This document shows positions 43,813 through 52,129 of a DNA stretch of 64,000 bases, piece after piece. Made by a program: the position numbers and the translations under genes. The notes beneath the pieces are model-generated. The model made no database searches and was not told where the DNA came from. It saw nothing but the letters and a program-made list of their open reading frames with translations. Location of the stretch: NCBI RefSeq assembly GCF_000376565.1, contig NZ_BARG01000024.1:1-64000 (forward strand). Direction: 5' to 3'. The stretch is from Streptomyces hokutonensis (GTDB lineage Bacteria > Actinomycetota > Actinomycetes > Streptomycetales > Streptomycetaceae). Numbering within the stretch: the first letter of the stretch is position 1; each line of letters begins with the position of its first letter.

Positions 43813-44727
43813 ATGACAAAAAGCGCCGCGGACGTGTCCGTGAGGCCGCCCAGGAAACGACGCAGCACCTACACCTTCGCGCCGCTGGTCCTCATCGCGG
43901 CCAATGTCGTGCTCTTCGCGCTGTTCTTCGTGTGGCCGGCGGTGATCGGGCTCGTCTACTCCTTCACGAACTACACCGGTGTGGGGGCGTTCCAGTTCAT
44001 CGGACTGGACAACTACCACAACCTGTTCGGGGACTCCACCTTCTACGACGCGCTGACCCGGACGCTGCTGTACGCCGTGCTCTTCGTGCCGCTGAACTTC
44101 GCACTCTCGCTGCTCGCCGCCAACCTGGTGGTGAACAAGCACGCCAAGGGCGCGTCCGTCGCCCGGGTCATCTTCTTCATCCCGTGGCTGCTGTCGCCCA
44201 TCGTCGTGGGTGTCCTGTGGCGGTGGCTGTTCGGTGAGAACTTCGGTCTGGTCAACTACGTCATCGAGAAGCTCGGCGGGTCGGCCGTTCCGTGGCAGTC
44301 GAACGCGGACCTGTCGCTGATCGTGGTTGTGTTCGCGGCGTCCTGGGCCTGGACGGGCTTCTCGATGCTGCTGTTCATCGCCGCGATCAAGAACGTGCCG
44401 GTGTCGTACTACGAGGCCGCCTCGCTCGACGGTGCCGGTCCCTGGCGCCAGTTCATCAGCATCACGCTGCCGAGCATCGCGCCCACCTCGTTCATCGTGA
44501 TCCTGCTCAACACGATCAACGCGATGAAGGAGTACCCGGTGTTCGTCTCCCTCAACAACGGCGGACCCGGAACCTCGAACAACCTGCTGGTCCAGTACAT
44601 CTATCAGACCGGCTTCCAACGGGGCCAGATCGGCTACGCGAGCGCCGCGTCGTTCGTGCTCATGCTCATCCTGATGGCCGTCGCGATCATCCAGCTGATC
44701 GTCAACCGGCGGGTGGAGAACCGATGA
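43813..44727 (+). CDS. Sugar ABC transporter permease (MalF type)
   Basis: A 304-residue permease with six helices, beginning TFAPLVLIAANVVLFALFFV. The EAA loop is YEAASLDGAGPWRQFISITL. Its last four bases overlap the start of the next permease (ATGA), showing translational coupling. It is part of the importer with the 42363 binding protein; the ATPase is not encoded here and is presumably MsiK. Confidence 0.94.
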   Translation: MTKSAADVSVRPPRKRRSTYTFAPLVLIAANVVLFALFFVWPAVIGLVYSFTNYTGVGAFQFIGLDNYHNLFGDSTFYDALTRTLLYAVLFVPLNFALSLLAANLVVNKHAKGASVARVIFFIPWLLSPIVVGVLWRWLFGENFGLVNYVIEKLGGSAVPWQSNADLSLIVVVFAASWAWTGFSMLLFIAAIKNVPVSYYEAASLDGAGPWRQFISITLPSIAPTSFIVILLNTINAMKEYPVFVSLNNGGPGTSNNLLVQYIYQTGFQRGQIGYASAASFVLMLILMAVAIIQLIVNRRVENR

Positions 44728-45626
44728 CAACCACAGACATGCCGCGCAAGGTCGACGCCGGTTCCGGACGGGCCGTTTCCAAGAAGCGACCCCGCGGTGC
44801 GAGCAGTGGTGGTCTCCGACGGGCCGTACCCGCGACGACACTGCTCTGGGTCCTGGCGTGCCTCTACGGGCTGCCGGTGCTGTGGTTCATCCTCAGCTCC
44901 CTCAAGCCGGCCAGCGACCTGTTCTCCTATCCGCTGACCTTCATTCCGCACAACCCCACCTTCTCGGGTTACTCCGCGGCGTGGCGCAGCGCCAACTTCT
45001 CCCAGTACTTCATCAACACGGCCATCGTGTGCGTGATCACGACGATCCTCACGGTGGGCGTCAGCTGCTGCACCGGGTACGCGCTGGCGAAGTACGACAA
45101 CAAATGGCTCAAGGCGTTCTTCATCTGCATCCTGGCCACCACGATGCTGCCGTCCGAGGTCATGCTCGCCCCCGAGTTCCTGGTGGTCCGCAACCTCGGC
45201 CTCTACAACTCGTTCGCCGGCATCATCCTCCCGGCCGTGCTCACCGCGACCGGCTGCTTCATGTTCCGCCAGTTCTTCATCACGGTCCCCGACGAACTCG
45301 TGGAAGCCGCCCGCATCGACGGCGCCCGCGAACTGTCGATCTTCCTGCGGATCATGGTGCCGCTCTCCCGGCCCATCATGCTGACCCTCGCCATCCTGTC
45401 CTTCCAGTGGCGCTGGAACGACTACATCTGGCCGCTGCTGATGCTGAACGACCCGAACAAGTTCACCGTGCAGATCGGCATCCAGAGCATCGTCGGCGCG
45501 CAGAACATCAACTGGTCGGTCCTGCTGGGCGCTTCGGTCATCTCGATGATCCCGCTGATCGTGATCTTCCTGGTCTTCCAGCGCTACGTCATGGGCGCCG
45601 ACATCAACGCCGGCCTGAAGGACTGA
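44724..45626 (+). CDS. Sugar ABC transporter permease (MalG type)
   Basis: A 300-residue permease. A basic cytoplasmic N-terminus of about 35 residues precedes TTLLWVLACLYGLPVLWFIL, the first of six helices; the EAA loop is VEAARIDGARELSIFLRIMV. The start overlaps the upstream permease stop. Immediately downstream (two bases after the stop) begins an enzyme-like gene, so import and processing are coupled. Confidence 0.94.
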   Translation: MTTTDMPRKVDAGSGRAVSKKRPRGASSGGLRRAVPATTLLWVLACLYGLPVLWFILSSLKPASDLFSYPLTFIPHNPTFSGYSAAWRSANFSQYFINTAIVCVITTILTVGVSCCTGYALAKYDNKWLKAFFICILATTMLPSEVMLAPEFLVVRNLGLYNSFAGIILPAVLTATGCFMFRQFFITVPDELVEAARIDGARELSIFLRIMVPLSRPIMLTLAILSFQWRWNDYIWPLLMLNDPNKFTVQIGIQSIVGAQNINWSVLLGASVISMIPLIVIFLVFQRYVMGADINAGLKD

Positions 45627-45628
45627 CC

Positions 45629-47347
45629 TTGTCCACCCCGCTCGACCACGAGTTCGTCCGCGCGGTGGCCGGCGCCGCCGACCGGTCGGCCGCCCCCCTG
45701 GCGGCCGACCCCGACGGGCAGCTCGCCGGCGTGACCCACCGCGCCCTGGCCCGCCGGGTGAAGACTCTGGTCGCGGCCTACCGTTCCCCGGACTCGGCCC
45801 TGCACGGCAGCGGATACGCCGTCGCCGCGGCGCTGGCCCACCTCGGCGCCCTCCGGGTCGCGCAGACCGGCACCGGCCTCTTCGCCGGCGGCGACAACGT
45901 GCAGTCACCGCCGGACTCCGCGTTCACCGTCAACGACGTGTGCGACGCGCACGTCCTCGCCGCCGGCGCGGGTCCGGAACTGCGCGACGTCACGGCCGCG
46001 CTCGCCGAGATCGCCGGCGCCGCCTCCGAAAGCCTCGTGGTGGGCGGGGTGCACACCCCGAACCACCGCTGGGAGCTGAGCGCGGCGCTCGCCCGTCTGC
46101 ACCGGTCGTTCCCCGACGACCGGCTGCTCGACCGCGCCGAGGAGTGGCTCGCCGAGGGCGTCGACATCGACGCGGAGGGGCTGTACTCGGAGCGCAGCGC
46201 CGTCTACGCGTCCATCGTGACCAACCCGGCGCTGCTGTTGCTGGCCGAGGTGCTCGGGCGCGGCGACCTGCTGGACGCCGTCGAACGCAACCTCGCCGCG
46301 ACCCTGGACCTGATCAGGCCGGACGGCACGGTGGAGACCGTCCACTCGCGCCGCCAGGACCAGAGGCTTTCGTGCGCGCTGTGGCCCTACCTGCCGCACT
46401 ACCGGCTGCTCGCGATCCGCACCGGCCGGGGCGACTTCGCCCGCGCGGCCCGCCTGGCGGCCGCCGACGGCATCGACGACCCCGACCTGCTCGCCCTGAC
46501 CCTCCTCACCCCGGATCTGTGCCGCGTCCTGCCGGCCCCGGACGTGGAGAAGCTCCCGCGCGACCGCTACCTCCCCACCGCACGCCTCGCCGCACACGTC
46601 TCGGCCACCGCGCACACCGTGGTGTACGGCGGCTCCGACGTGCCCGAGCACCGGCGCATCCGCTCGGGCCTCGCCTGCAACCCCACCTTCCTGCGCCTGT
46701 TCGCCGGTGCCGCCGTCCTCGACGCGGTCCGTCTCTCGCGGGTGTTCTTCGACCTGGGCCCGTTCCGTGCCGCCGACATGGAACAGCTCGCCGACAACCG
46801 GTACCAGCTCACCCAAACCCTCACAACCGCCTACTATCAGCCGCTCCCGAAGGACCGGAGGCGCGACGACGGCGCCTACCGCCTGGTGGACGAGGGCCGC
46901 TTCTCCGCGGCGATGGCCTTCCCCGACCGGCCTCAGGACGAGGTCTCCCACACGACCCGGGTCGGGGTCGACATGAGGGAGGACGGGGCCGACCTGCGGA
47001 TCGACATCAGCGGCCCATCGGTGCCCTGGTGCCTCGAACTGACCTTCCGGCCAGGGGGAGTCGTAGCGGGCGCCGCACCGATCGGCGACGGACGCTGGTG
47101 TCTGACGACCGGGCCGATGACCTACCGGGTCGGCGACGACGAGATCCGTGTCGAGGTCGACGTCGAGGCGGGCGAACCCCTCGCCGGTCCGGACCGGGGC
47201 GACGTACTACGGTACGACCCGGGTCAGGACTACACCGTGGTCGGCGGCACCGACGCGACGACCGGGGACCGTGTCTACATCGGCGGAAACGGCCCCCGGA
47301 CACTGAGAGTCGCCCTGCGCGCCCGCCGCCCCGCACCCGTCTTCTGA
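45629..47347 (+). CDS. Uncharacterised alpha/alpha-toroid-like protein of the sugar operon
   Basis: A 572-residue cytoplasmic protein with no signal peptide. Residues 1-350 are helical hairpins resembling polysaccharide-lyase or glycoside-hydrolase toroids (VVGGVHTPNHRWELSAALAR, EEWLAEGVDIDAEGLYSERS, LDLIRPDGTVETVHSRRQDQ). The C-terminal 200 residues are beta-rich (VPWCLELTFRPGGVVAGAAP). The HTPNHRWE and DAEGLYSERS phrases contain candidate His, Glu and Tyr residues like those in oligo-alginate/heparinase-type enzymes. It starts at a TTG two bases after the permease stop, with AAGGAC six bases upstream. The function is inferred from fold-like pattern and operon position only. Confidence 0.72.
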   Translation: MSTPLDHEFVRAVAGAADRSAAPLAADPDGQLAGVTHRALARRVKTLVAAYRSPDSALHGSGYAVAAALAHLGALRVAQTGTGLFAGGDNVQSPPDSAFTVNDVCDAHVLAAGAGPELRDVTAALAEIAGAASESLVVGGVHTPNHRWELSAALARLHRSFPDDRLLDRAEEWLAEGVDIDAEGLYSERSAVYASIVTNPALLLLAEVLGRGDLLDAVERNLAATLDLIRPDGTVETVHSRRQDQRLSCALWPYLPHYRLLAIRTGRGDFARAARLAAADGIDDPDLLALTLLTPDLCRVLPAPDVEKLPRDRYLPTARLAAHVSATAHTVVYGGSDVPEHRRIRSGLACNPTFLRLFAGAAVLDAVRLSRVFFDLGPFRAADMEQLADNRYQLTQTLTTAYYQPLPKDRRRDDGAYRLVDEGRFSAAMAFPDRPQDEVSHTTRVGVDMREDGADLRIDISGPSVPWCLELTFRPGGVVAGAAPIGDGRWCLTTGPMTYRVGDDEIRVEVDVEAGEPLAGPDRGDVLRYDPGQDYTVVGGTDATTGDRVYIGGNGPRTLRVALRARRPAPVF

Positions 47348-47398
47348 CCCCGACGACCCACGCCACGGCCACCTCCGGCATGAAGGGCTGATCCACCC

Positions 47399-49234
47399 GT
47401 GCACCTCCTCCACCAGCGCGGTCCGCTGCACAACCTCCCCGACACCCCGGAGGCCTACGACGCGGTCCTCGCCGACGTCGTCGAGCAGGCCCTGCGGCGC
47501 ATCACCCCGGAGGGCAACCTCGAACACCCCGACTGCTACGACGACATCGGGGACACCTCGCTCGGCATCACGTCGCTGCTGGCCTTCGCCTGGCAGCGCG
47601 GCAACGACCCGCGGCTGCCGGAGGCGGTGCGGCGCAGCCTCGCCTTCCATCTCCGCGAGCGCGTCTACACCGAGGACAACCCCGGCTACCCGAACCTCAG
47701 GGTCCGCAACTCCGGTCTCCCGTACGCCCGTTACGTCCTGGAGGCGGGCGCGCACCCCATCGGCGACTGGCCGAGCACCGCGTGGGCTCTGCTCCAGGCG
47801 GTCAACGTCCTGGACGCGACGGACGGACTCGTCGACGACGAACAGCGCGCCGCTGTCGTCGAGTTGGCGCACGGCTACTGGCGCTGGCTCACCGAGGCGA
47901 CCTTCTTCAACCCGCAGGAGGCCGGCAACCAGGCGATCGGATGTGTGGTCGGCGGGCTGATGCTGGCCGGTCATCTCCCTTCAGGGGAAGGGAAGTCGGT
48001 GCGCGAACGCGCCCTCGCCGTGTACGAGGACGAGATCCGCGCCCACCGCGTGAGCGACCGCGGCGCCCTCCTCCCGCCCGAGCACGGCGGCGCGTACGAC
48101 AACAACTACGGCCCGATCTCCCTGTCCTTCCTCGCCAAGGCCCACATCGTCAGCGGCGAGCACGTCTTCGCCGAGGACGGGGAGGCGCTGGCCCGCTACA
48201 TCGACGCCCGCCTCACGGGCGGCGGCTTCGACAACGGCGGTCCGCGCTACAGCGAGCAGCACTCCGCCTTCGAATCGGTCCTCGGGCTGCGCTACTTCGG
48301 CGCCCGTATCGGCTCGGACATCGGCCGCTACCGTGGCGACAGCCGCTGGGCCCGCCACGCGGTCAAGCCCGACGGGGGAGTGGACGGCCACTTCGCCTGG
48401 ATGCTGGTCTGGCAGATCCAGGACACCACGCCCTGGCACCGCACCCCGTCGACGGAGCCGGTCCGCCACCAACTCCGCGCCGGCACCGTGTCGGTGGCCT
48501 TCGATAACAAGATGACCCCGTCGGTGGTCGAGGCCGACGGCACGTACTACCTCCCTGCGGCCGTCAACCGTCAGCACGGCTTCGGCCCGGTGCTCGACGG
48601 CTTCCTGCTGTGCCGCCCGATGGGCGAGGTACGGGTCCGCGACCTCCGCGCCGGCGGTCTCACCGCCAAGCTGGTCACCAAGCCGGTCGTAGGCCGCGAC
48701 CACGTCCTGCGGCACATCCGTTCCCTGTACGTCACCGACGGCACGAGCCTGTGGACGGCGGTCGCCGTCGAACGGCTGGACGGAGCACCGTACTTGCTCG
48801 CCGGGCTGCCCTACGCGGCGGACGACGGCGACCGGGTGCGCAGGACGGCGGAGGGCGACGTCACCTCCGTAGGAACCCTGCGCCTCACCCACCCGACCGG
48901 CGAGGGCGCCGACCACTTCGACGCCCGCGCCGAACTCTCCCAGCAGGAGGCGGCGTTCGCCCTCGCCGCCGACCCGCGCGGCTACGGCAACCCCGACGAG
49001 GGCTGGAGCCACCTGGTCACCTCCACGGCCCTGGAGGCCGACCCGGCACCGGGCGCACCGGAGGACCTGAACGTGTTCGTCGTCCGCTACGGCCCCGGAA
49101 CCGGGCCGCTCACCGCCGAGTTCACGAGCGGCGAGAACGGCGAACTGACCGTCCGCACCGAGGCGTTCACCGCGGTGATCGGAGACGCGGCGGGCGACGC
49201 CCACGGGGAGCCGGAGCTGACACTCCACGCGTGA
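47399..49234 (+). CDS. Uncharacterised glycan-processing-like protein of the sugar operon
   Basis: A 611-residue cytoplasmic protein, beginning at a GTG 51 bp after the previous gene. The N-terminal 330 residues look like an alpha/alpha toroid (DCYDDIGDTSLGITSLLAFA, NPQEAGNQAIGCVVGGLMLA, HGGAYDNNYGPISLSFLAKA), the C-terminal 280 like beta-sandwich domains (AGTVSVAFDNKMTPSVVEAD). This two-part build occurs in heparinase II/III- and alginate-lyase-type enzymes. It pairs with the preceding, similarly built protein; the two may act in sequence on an imported oligosaccharide. I cannot assign an EC activity. Confidence 0.75.
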   Translation: MHLLHQRGPLHNLPDTPEAYDAVLADVVEQALRRITPEGNLEHPDCYDDIGDTSLGITSLLAFAWQRGNDPRLPEAVRRSLAFHLRERVYTEDNPGYPNLRVRNSGLPYARYVLEAGAHPIGDWPSTAWALLQAVNVLDATDGLVDDEQRAAVVELAHGYWRWLTEATFFNPQEAGNQAIGCVVGGLMLAGHLPSGEGKSVRERALAVYEDEIRAHRVSDRGALLPPEHGGAYDNNYGPISLSFLAKAHIVSGEHVFAEDGEALARYIDARLTGGGFDNGGPRYSEQHSAFESVLGLRYFGARIGSDIGRYRGDSRWARHAVKPDGGVDGHFAWMLVWQIQDTTPWHRTPSTEPVRHQLRAGTVSVAFDNKMTPSVVEADGTYYLPAAVNRQHGFGPVLDGFLLCRPMGEVRVRDLRAGGLTAKLVTKPVVGRDHVLRHIRSLYVTDGTSLWTAVAVERLDGAPYLLAGLPYAADDGDRVRRTAEGDVTSVGTLRLTHPTGEGADHFDARAELSQQEAAFALAADPRGYGNPDEGWSHLVTSTALEADPAPGAPEDLNVFVVRYGPGTGPLTAEFTSGENGELTVRTEAFTAVIGDAAGDAHGEPELTLHA

Positions 49235-49238
49235 GCCC

Positions 49239-49904
49239 TCAGCCGCGGGGCACGCCGTACGGCGAGGGCAGCACGGCCGGGGGGATCACCAGATCCGCCC
49301 GGCCGCGCGTCGCGGCGACAAGGTCGGCGTTGCGCTGGTCCGTGCCCGACACCCAGGCCACGGCGGTCTCGTGGTCCTTGCCGAACTCCTCGTGCCGGAC
49401 GACGAGTCGGCGGACACGTTCGTCCTCGTCGGCCTCGCAGAACCACACCTCGTCCAGACACGGCCGTACCCGCGCCCATGAACCGGCCTCCAGCAGCAGG
49501 TAGTTGCCCTCCGTCACCACCAGCCGGACCGTGGGAAGCACGGGGATCGCACCGGCGATGGGCTGCTCCAACACCCGCTCGAAACCAGGCGCGTACACGA
49601 TCTCGTCGGTCTCCTCCCGCACCCTCCGCAGCAGCGCCGCGTATCCGGCCGCGTCGAAGGTGTCGGGCGCGCCCTTGCGCGCGCGGCGGCCGAGCCTGTC
49701 CAGCTCGACGTCGGCGAGGTGGAAGCCGTCCATGGGGACGTGCGCGACCCATGGCTCGCCGGTGCCGTTGAGCTCCCGCACCAGATGCTCGGCGAGGGTC
49801 GTCTTGCCCGCCCCCGGGCTGCCGGCGATGCCGAGCACGGCACGTCTGCCCGGGCGGGAGAGCGCGGTGGCACGGGTGAGGAGGTCGTCGAAGGTCAGCG
49901 GCAC
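49239..49904 (-). CDS. Nucleoside/nucleotide-kinase-like P-loop protein
   Basis: A 221-residue P-loop kinase of the uridine kinase/PanK-like group. Walker A is GIAGSPGAGKTTLAEHLV; HVPMDGFHLADVELDRLGRR is the substrate Asp motif; VVTEGNYLLLEAGSW and FCEADEDERVRRLVVRH are the Walker-B and LID-like regions. Proteins of this subgroup are often annotated as fructose-type or nucleoside kinases; the phosphate acceptor is unknown. The GTG at 49904 starts the conserved region; an upstream ATG at 49988 gives a longer alternative. It ends four bases from the convergent operon gene. Confidence 0.85.
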   Translation of the reverse strand: MPLTFDDLLTRATALSRPGRRAVLGIAGSPGAGKTTLAEHLVRELNGTGEPWVAHVPMDGFHLADVELDRLGRRARKGAPDTFDAAGYAALLRRVREETDEIVYAPGFERVLEQPIAGAIPVLPTVRLVVTEGNYLLLEAGSWARVRPCLDEVWFCEADEDERVRRLVVRHEEFGKDHETAVAWVSGTDQRNADLVAATRGRADLVIPPAVLPSPYGVPRG

Positions 49905-50017
49905 AGGGAGAGTGTGCCATCCGTCTCGGTCGCCCGGCCGGGGCGATGACGCGCCGAAGATCGGGAATCCGGTCGGCAGAGAGACCATGGAGTGGGGGAC
50001 AGGAACAGGAGCCGCCC

Positions 50018-50413
50018 ATGCCCGACGACGCGACACAGATCCGCGCCCTCATCACCGACTGGGCCGCGGCCGTCCACCGCGGCGACCTCGACGGCGTACT
50101 GGTGGACCACACGGACGACCTCGTCATGTACGACGTCCCGGCGCCCCACGCCGGCATCCACGGTCTCGCCGCCTACAGCGCCAGCTGGCCGCCCTTCTTC
50201 GAGTGGCAGGCCCAGGGTGCCCGCTTCGACATCGACACCCTCGACATCACGGCCGGCACGGACGTCGCCTACGCCCACGCCCTCCTGCGTTGCGGAACCC
50301 CGGAGGAACTCGCCGCAGACCCCACCCTGCGCCTGCGGCTCACGTTCGGCCTGCGCAAGGAGCACGGCCGCTGGCGGGTCGCACACGAACACCACTCGTT
50401 TCCGCACGACTGA
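50018..50413 (+). CDS. SnoaL-like (NTF2-fold) protein
   Basis: A 131-residue protein: DDATQIRALITDWAAAVHRG, then TDDLVMYDVPAPHAGIHGLA and a C-terminal LRLTFGLRKEHGRWRVAHEH. This matches the YybH/SnoaL-like 'ketosteroid isomerase homologue' pattern. Biochemical role unknown. AGGAG lies seven bases before the ATG. It is divergent from the kinase-like gene. Confidence 0.85.
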   Translation: MPDDATQIRALITDWAAAVHRGDLDGVLVDHTDDLVMYDVPAPHAGIHGLAAYSASWPPFFEWQAQGARFDIDTLDITAGTDVAYAHALLRCGTPEELAADPTLRLRLTFGLRKEHGRWRVAHEHHSFPHD

Positions 50414-50426
50414 TGGGGCGGGACTT

Positions 50427-51302
50427 TCAGACGGCCTTGTCGATCAGCTCGTCGGCGACCCAACGGGCGACACCGGCGGGGTAGGGCGCCGGCAGTCCGA
50501 GGACGACGTGGTGGAAGCCCGCGTCCACCGCCTCGCGGATCGCGTCCCTGGTGGCCTCCGGCTTGTCGTAGGACACGGAGAGATGGATCGAGCGCGTGAC
50601 GGAGGCGGGGTCGCGGCCGATGTCGGCGCAGTAGCGGTCGAGGAGCGCGCTGCGGGCGATGGCGTCCGCGATGTCGCCGCCGGGGATGTTCCACAGGTCG
50701 GCGTGCTCGGCGACCACGCGGAGGGTCGCGGCCGAGCGTCCGCCGATGAGGATCGGGGGGTGGGGGCGCTGGACGGGCTTGGGGTTGCCGAACGCTCCGG
50801 TGAGGTGGTGGTGGGTGCCGTGGAAGTCGAAGGGCCGCTCCTCGGTCCACAGCCGCCGGATCAGCGTGCAGGCCTCGGCGAGGCTCGCCACCGCGTGCCC
50901 GGAGTCGTGGAAGGGGAGGCCGTGTGCCGCGTACTCGCGCCGGGCCAGCGGATGGTCCGGGCGGGAGCCGACACCGATGCCGAAGTCGAGCCGTCCGCCG
51001 GAGACGATGTCGACGGTCGTGGCGATCTTGGCCAGCAGCGCGGGCGGCCGGAAACGGTTGCTCGTCACCATCACGCCGAGCCGCAGCCGGCGGGTCTGCG
51101 CGGCGAGCGCCGAGAGGAGCGTCCAGCCCTCGTAGGCCGGTCCGTCCGGGTCGCCGCCGATCGGCATGAGGTGGTCGAACAGCCAGGCGTGCTCGATCTC
51201 CGGCACGGTATCGGCTTCCTGCCAGACGCGGAGGATGTCGTGGTAGTCGACCTGCATGGGGGCGGTCATGATTCCGAAGGTGGTTCGGGGTGTGCGGGGC
51301 AT
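50427..51302 (-). CDS. LLM-class F420-dependent oxidoreductase
   Basis: A 291-residue TIM-barrel oxidoreductase of the luciferase-like family. It starts PRTPRTTFGIMTAPMQVDYH and carries WLFDHLMPIGGD, VDIVSGGRLDFGIGVGSRPD (the cofactor-binding segment) and PILIGGRSAATLRVVAEHAD. It uses F420 or FMN; the substrate is unknown. GGAAGG precedes the ATG at 51302. It is divergent from a TetR gene across two identical-pattern palindromes, making it that regulator's target. Confidence 0.9.
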   Translation of the reverse strand: MPRTPRTTFGIMTAPMQVDYHDILRVWQEADTVPEIEHAWLFDHLMPIGGDPDGPAYEGWTLLSALAAQTRRLRLGVMVTSNRFRPPALLAKIATTVDIVSGGRLDFGIGVGSRPDHPLARREYAAHGLPFHDSGHAVASLAEACTLIRRLWTEERPFDFHGTHHHLTGAFGNPKPVQRPHPPILIGGRSAATLRVVAEHADLWNIPGGDIADAIARSALLDRYCADIGRDPASVTRSIHLSVSYDKPEATRDAIREAVDAGFHHVVLGLPAPYPAGVARWVADELIDKAV

Positions 51303-51381
51303 GGCGCCTTCCGTCCTTCGGCAACACGTGGTGGCAGGCATGGCTTGGTCGTCCGGCTTGTGCTCTGGCATCATGAGCAAG

Positions 51382-51421
51382 CGGAACGCTGTTCCGGAAA
51401 ACGATACGGAACCTTGTTCCG
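51382..51421. promoter_or_regulatory. Twin TetR operators CGGAAC-N3-GTTCCG
   Basis: Two 15-bp palindromes, CGGAACGCTGTTCCG at 51382-51396 and CGGAACCTTGTTCCG at 51407-51421, with centres 25 bp apart. They lie between the divergent LLM and TetR genes. Two dimers bound in tandem would cover both promoters. Confidence 0.8.
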
Positions 51422-51454
51422 CTTAGCAAGCTCTAGTGGTGGAGGAACTGCGCG

Positions 51455-52048
51455 GTGAGCGACAACGAGGCAGGTGTGGGCGGGGTGGCCCAGTCCAAGC
51501 GGGCAGACGCCCGGCGCAACAAGGAGACCCTTCTCGACGCCGCTGCCAAGGTCTTCGTCGCGTCCGGCGTGGACGCGCCCGTGCGCGACATCGCACGCGA
51601 GGCCGGTGTCGGACTCGGCACGATCTACCGCCACTTCCCGACCCGCGCGGATCTCGTCATCGCGGTCTACCGCCACCAGGTCGAGGCCTGCGCCGAAGCC
51701 GGCCCGGCGCTGCTGGCGAGCAGTGCAAGTCCGTACATGGCGCTGCGAGAGTGGATCAATCTCTTCGTCGACTTTCTGGTCACCAAGCACGGACTCGCCT
51801 CGGTGCTGCGGTCCGACAGTGCCGGTTTCGAGTCGCTGCACTCCTACTTCCTCGACCGCCTCCTGCCCGTGTGCGCCGAACTGTTCGACGCGGCGGCCGC
51901 GGCCGGTGAGGTCCGGTCCGACCTGACCGCCTACGAACTCATGCGCGGCGTCGGCAACTTGTGCGTCGGCGCGGAGGGCGACGACCGCTACGACGCGCTC
52001 CGGCTGGTCGACGTCCTCGTCTCGGGCCTGCGCCTGCTGCCGGACTGA
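51455..52048 (+). CDS. TetR-family transcriptional regulator
   Basis: A 197-residue repressor. The DNA-binding block is VRDIAREAGVGLGTIYRHFP followed by TRADLVIAVY, the canonical TetR helix-turn-helix. The ligand domain is of the AcrR C-terminal type. The GTG at 51455 starts the protein. Twin CGGAAC/GTTCCG palindromes lie directly upstream. The dioxygenase-HD fusion gene starts 81 bp downstream in the same direction, so read-through is possible. Confidence 0.92.
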   Translation: MSDNEAGVGGVAQSKRADARRNKETLLDAAAKVFVASGVDAPVRDIAREAGVGLGTIYRHFPTRADLVIAVYRHQVEACAEAGPALLASSASPYMALREWINLFVDFLVTKHGLASVLRSDSAGFESLHSYFLDRLLPVCAELFDAAAAAGEVRSDLTAYELMRGVGNLCVGAEGDDRYDALRLVDVLVSGLRLLPD

Positions 52049-52129
52049 CATCGAGCTGGTTCATGTGCCGGTGGCCGGTGCGTCACCTCTCGCTCATCCG
52101 GCGCTGAGACGTTCGCTCTGTCCGAAAAG

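Noticed and set aside
44858..45626. Large plus-strand frame fused upstream of the 45629 protein
   Set aside because: That part is a shadow of the second permease in another frame; the true start is the TTG two bases after the permease stop.
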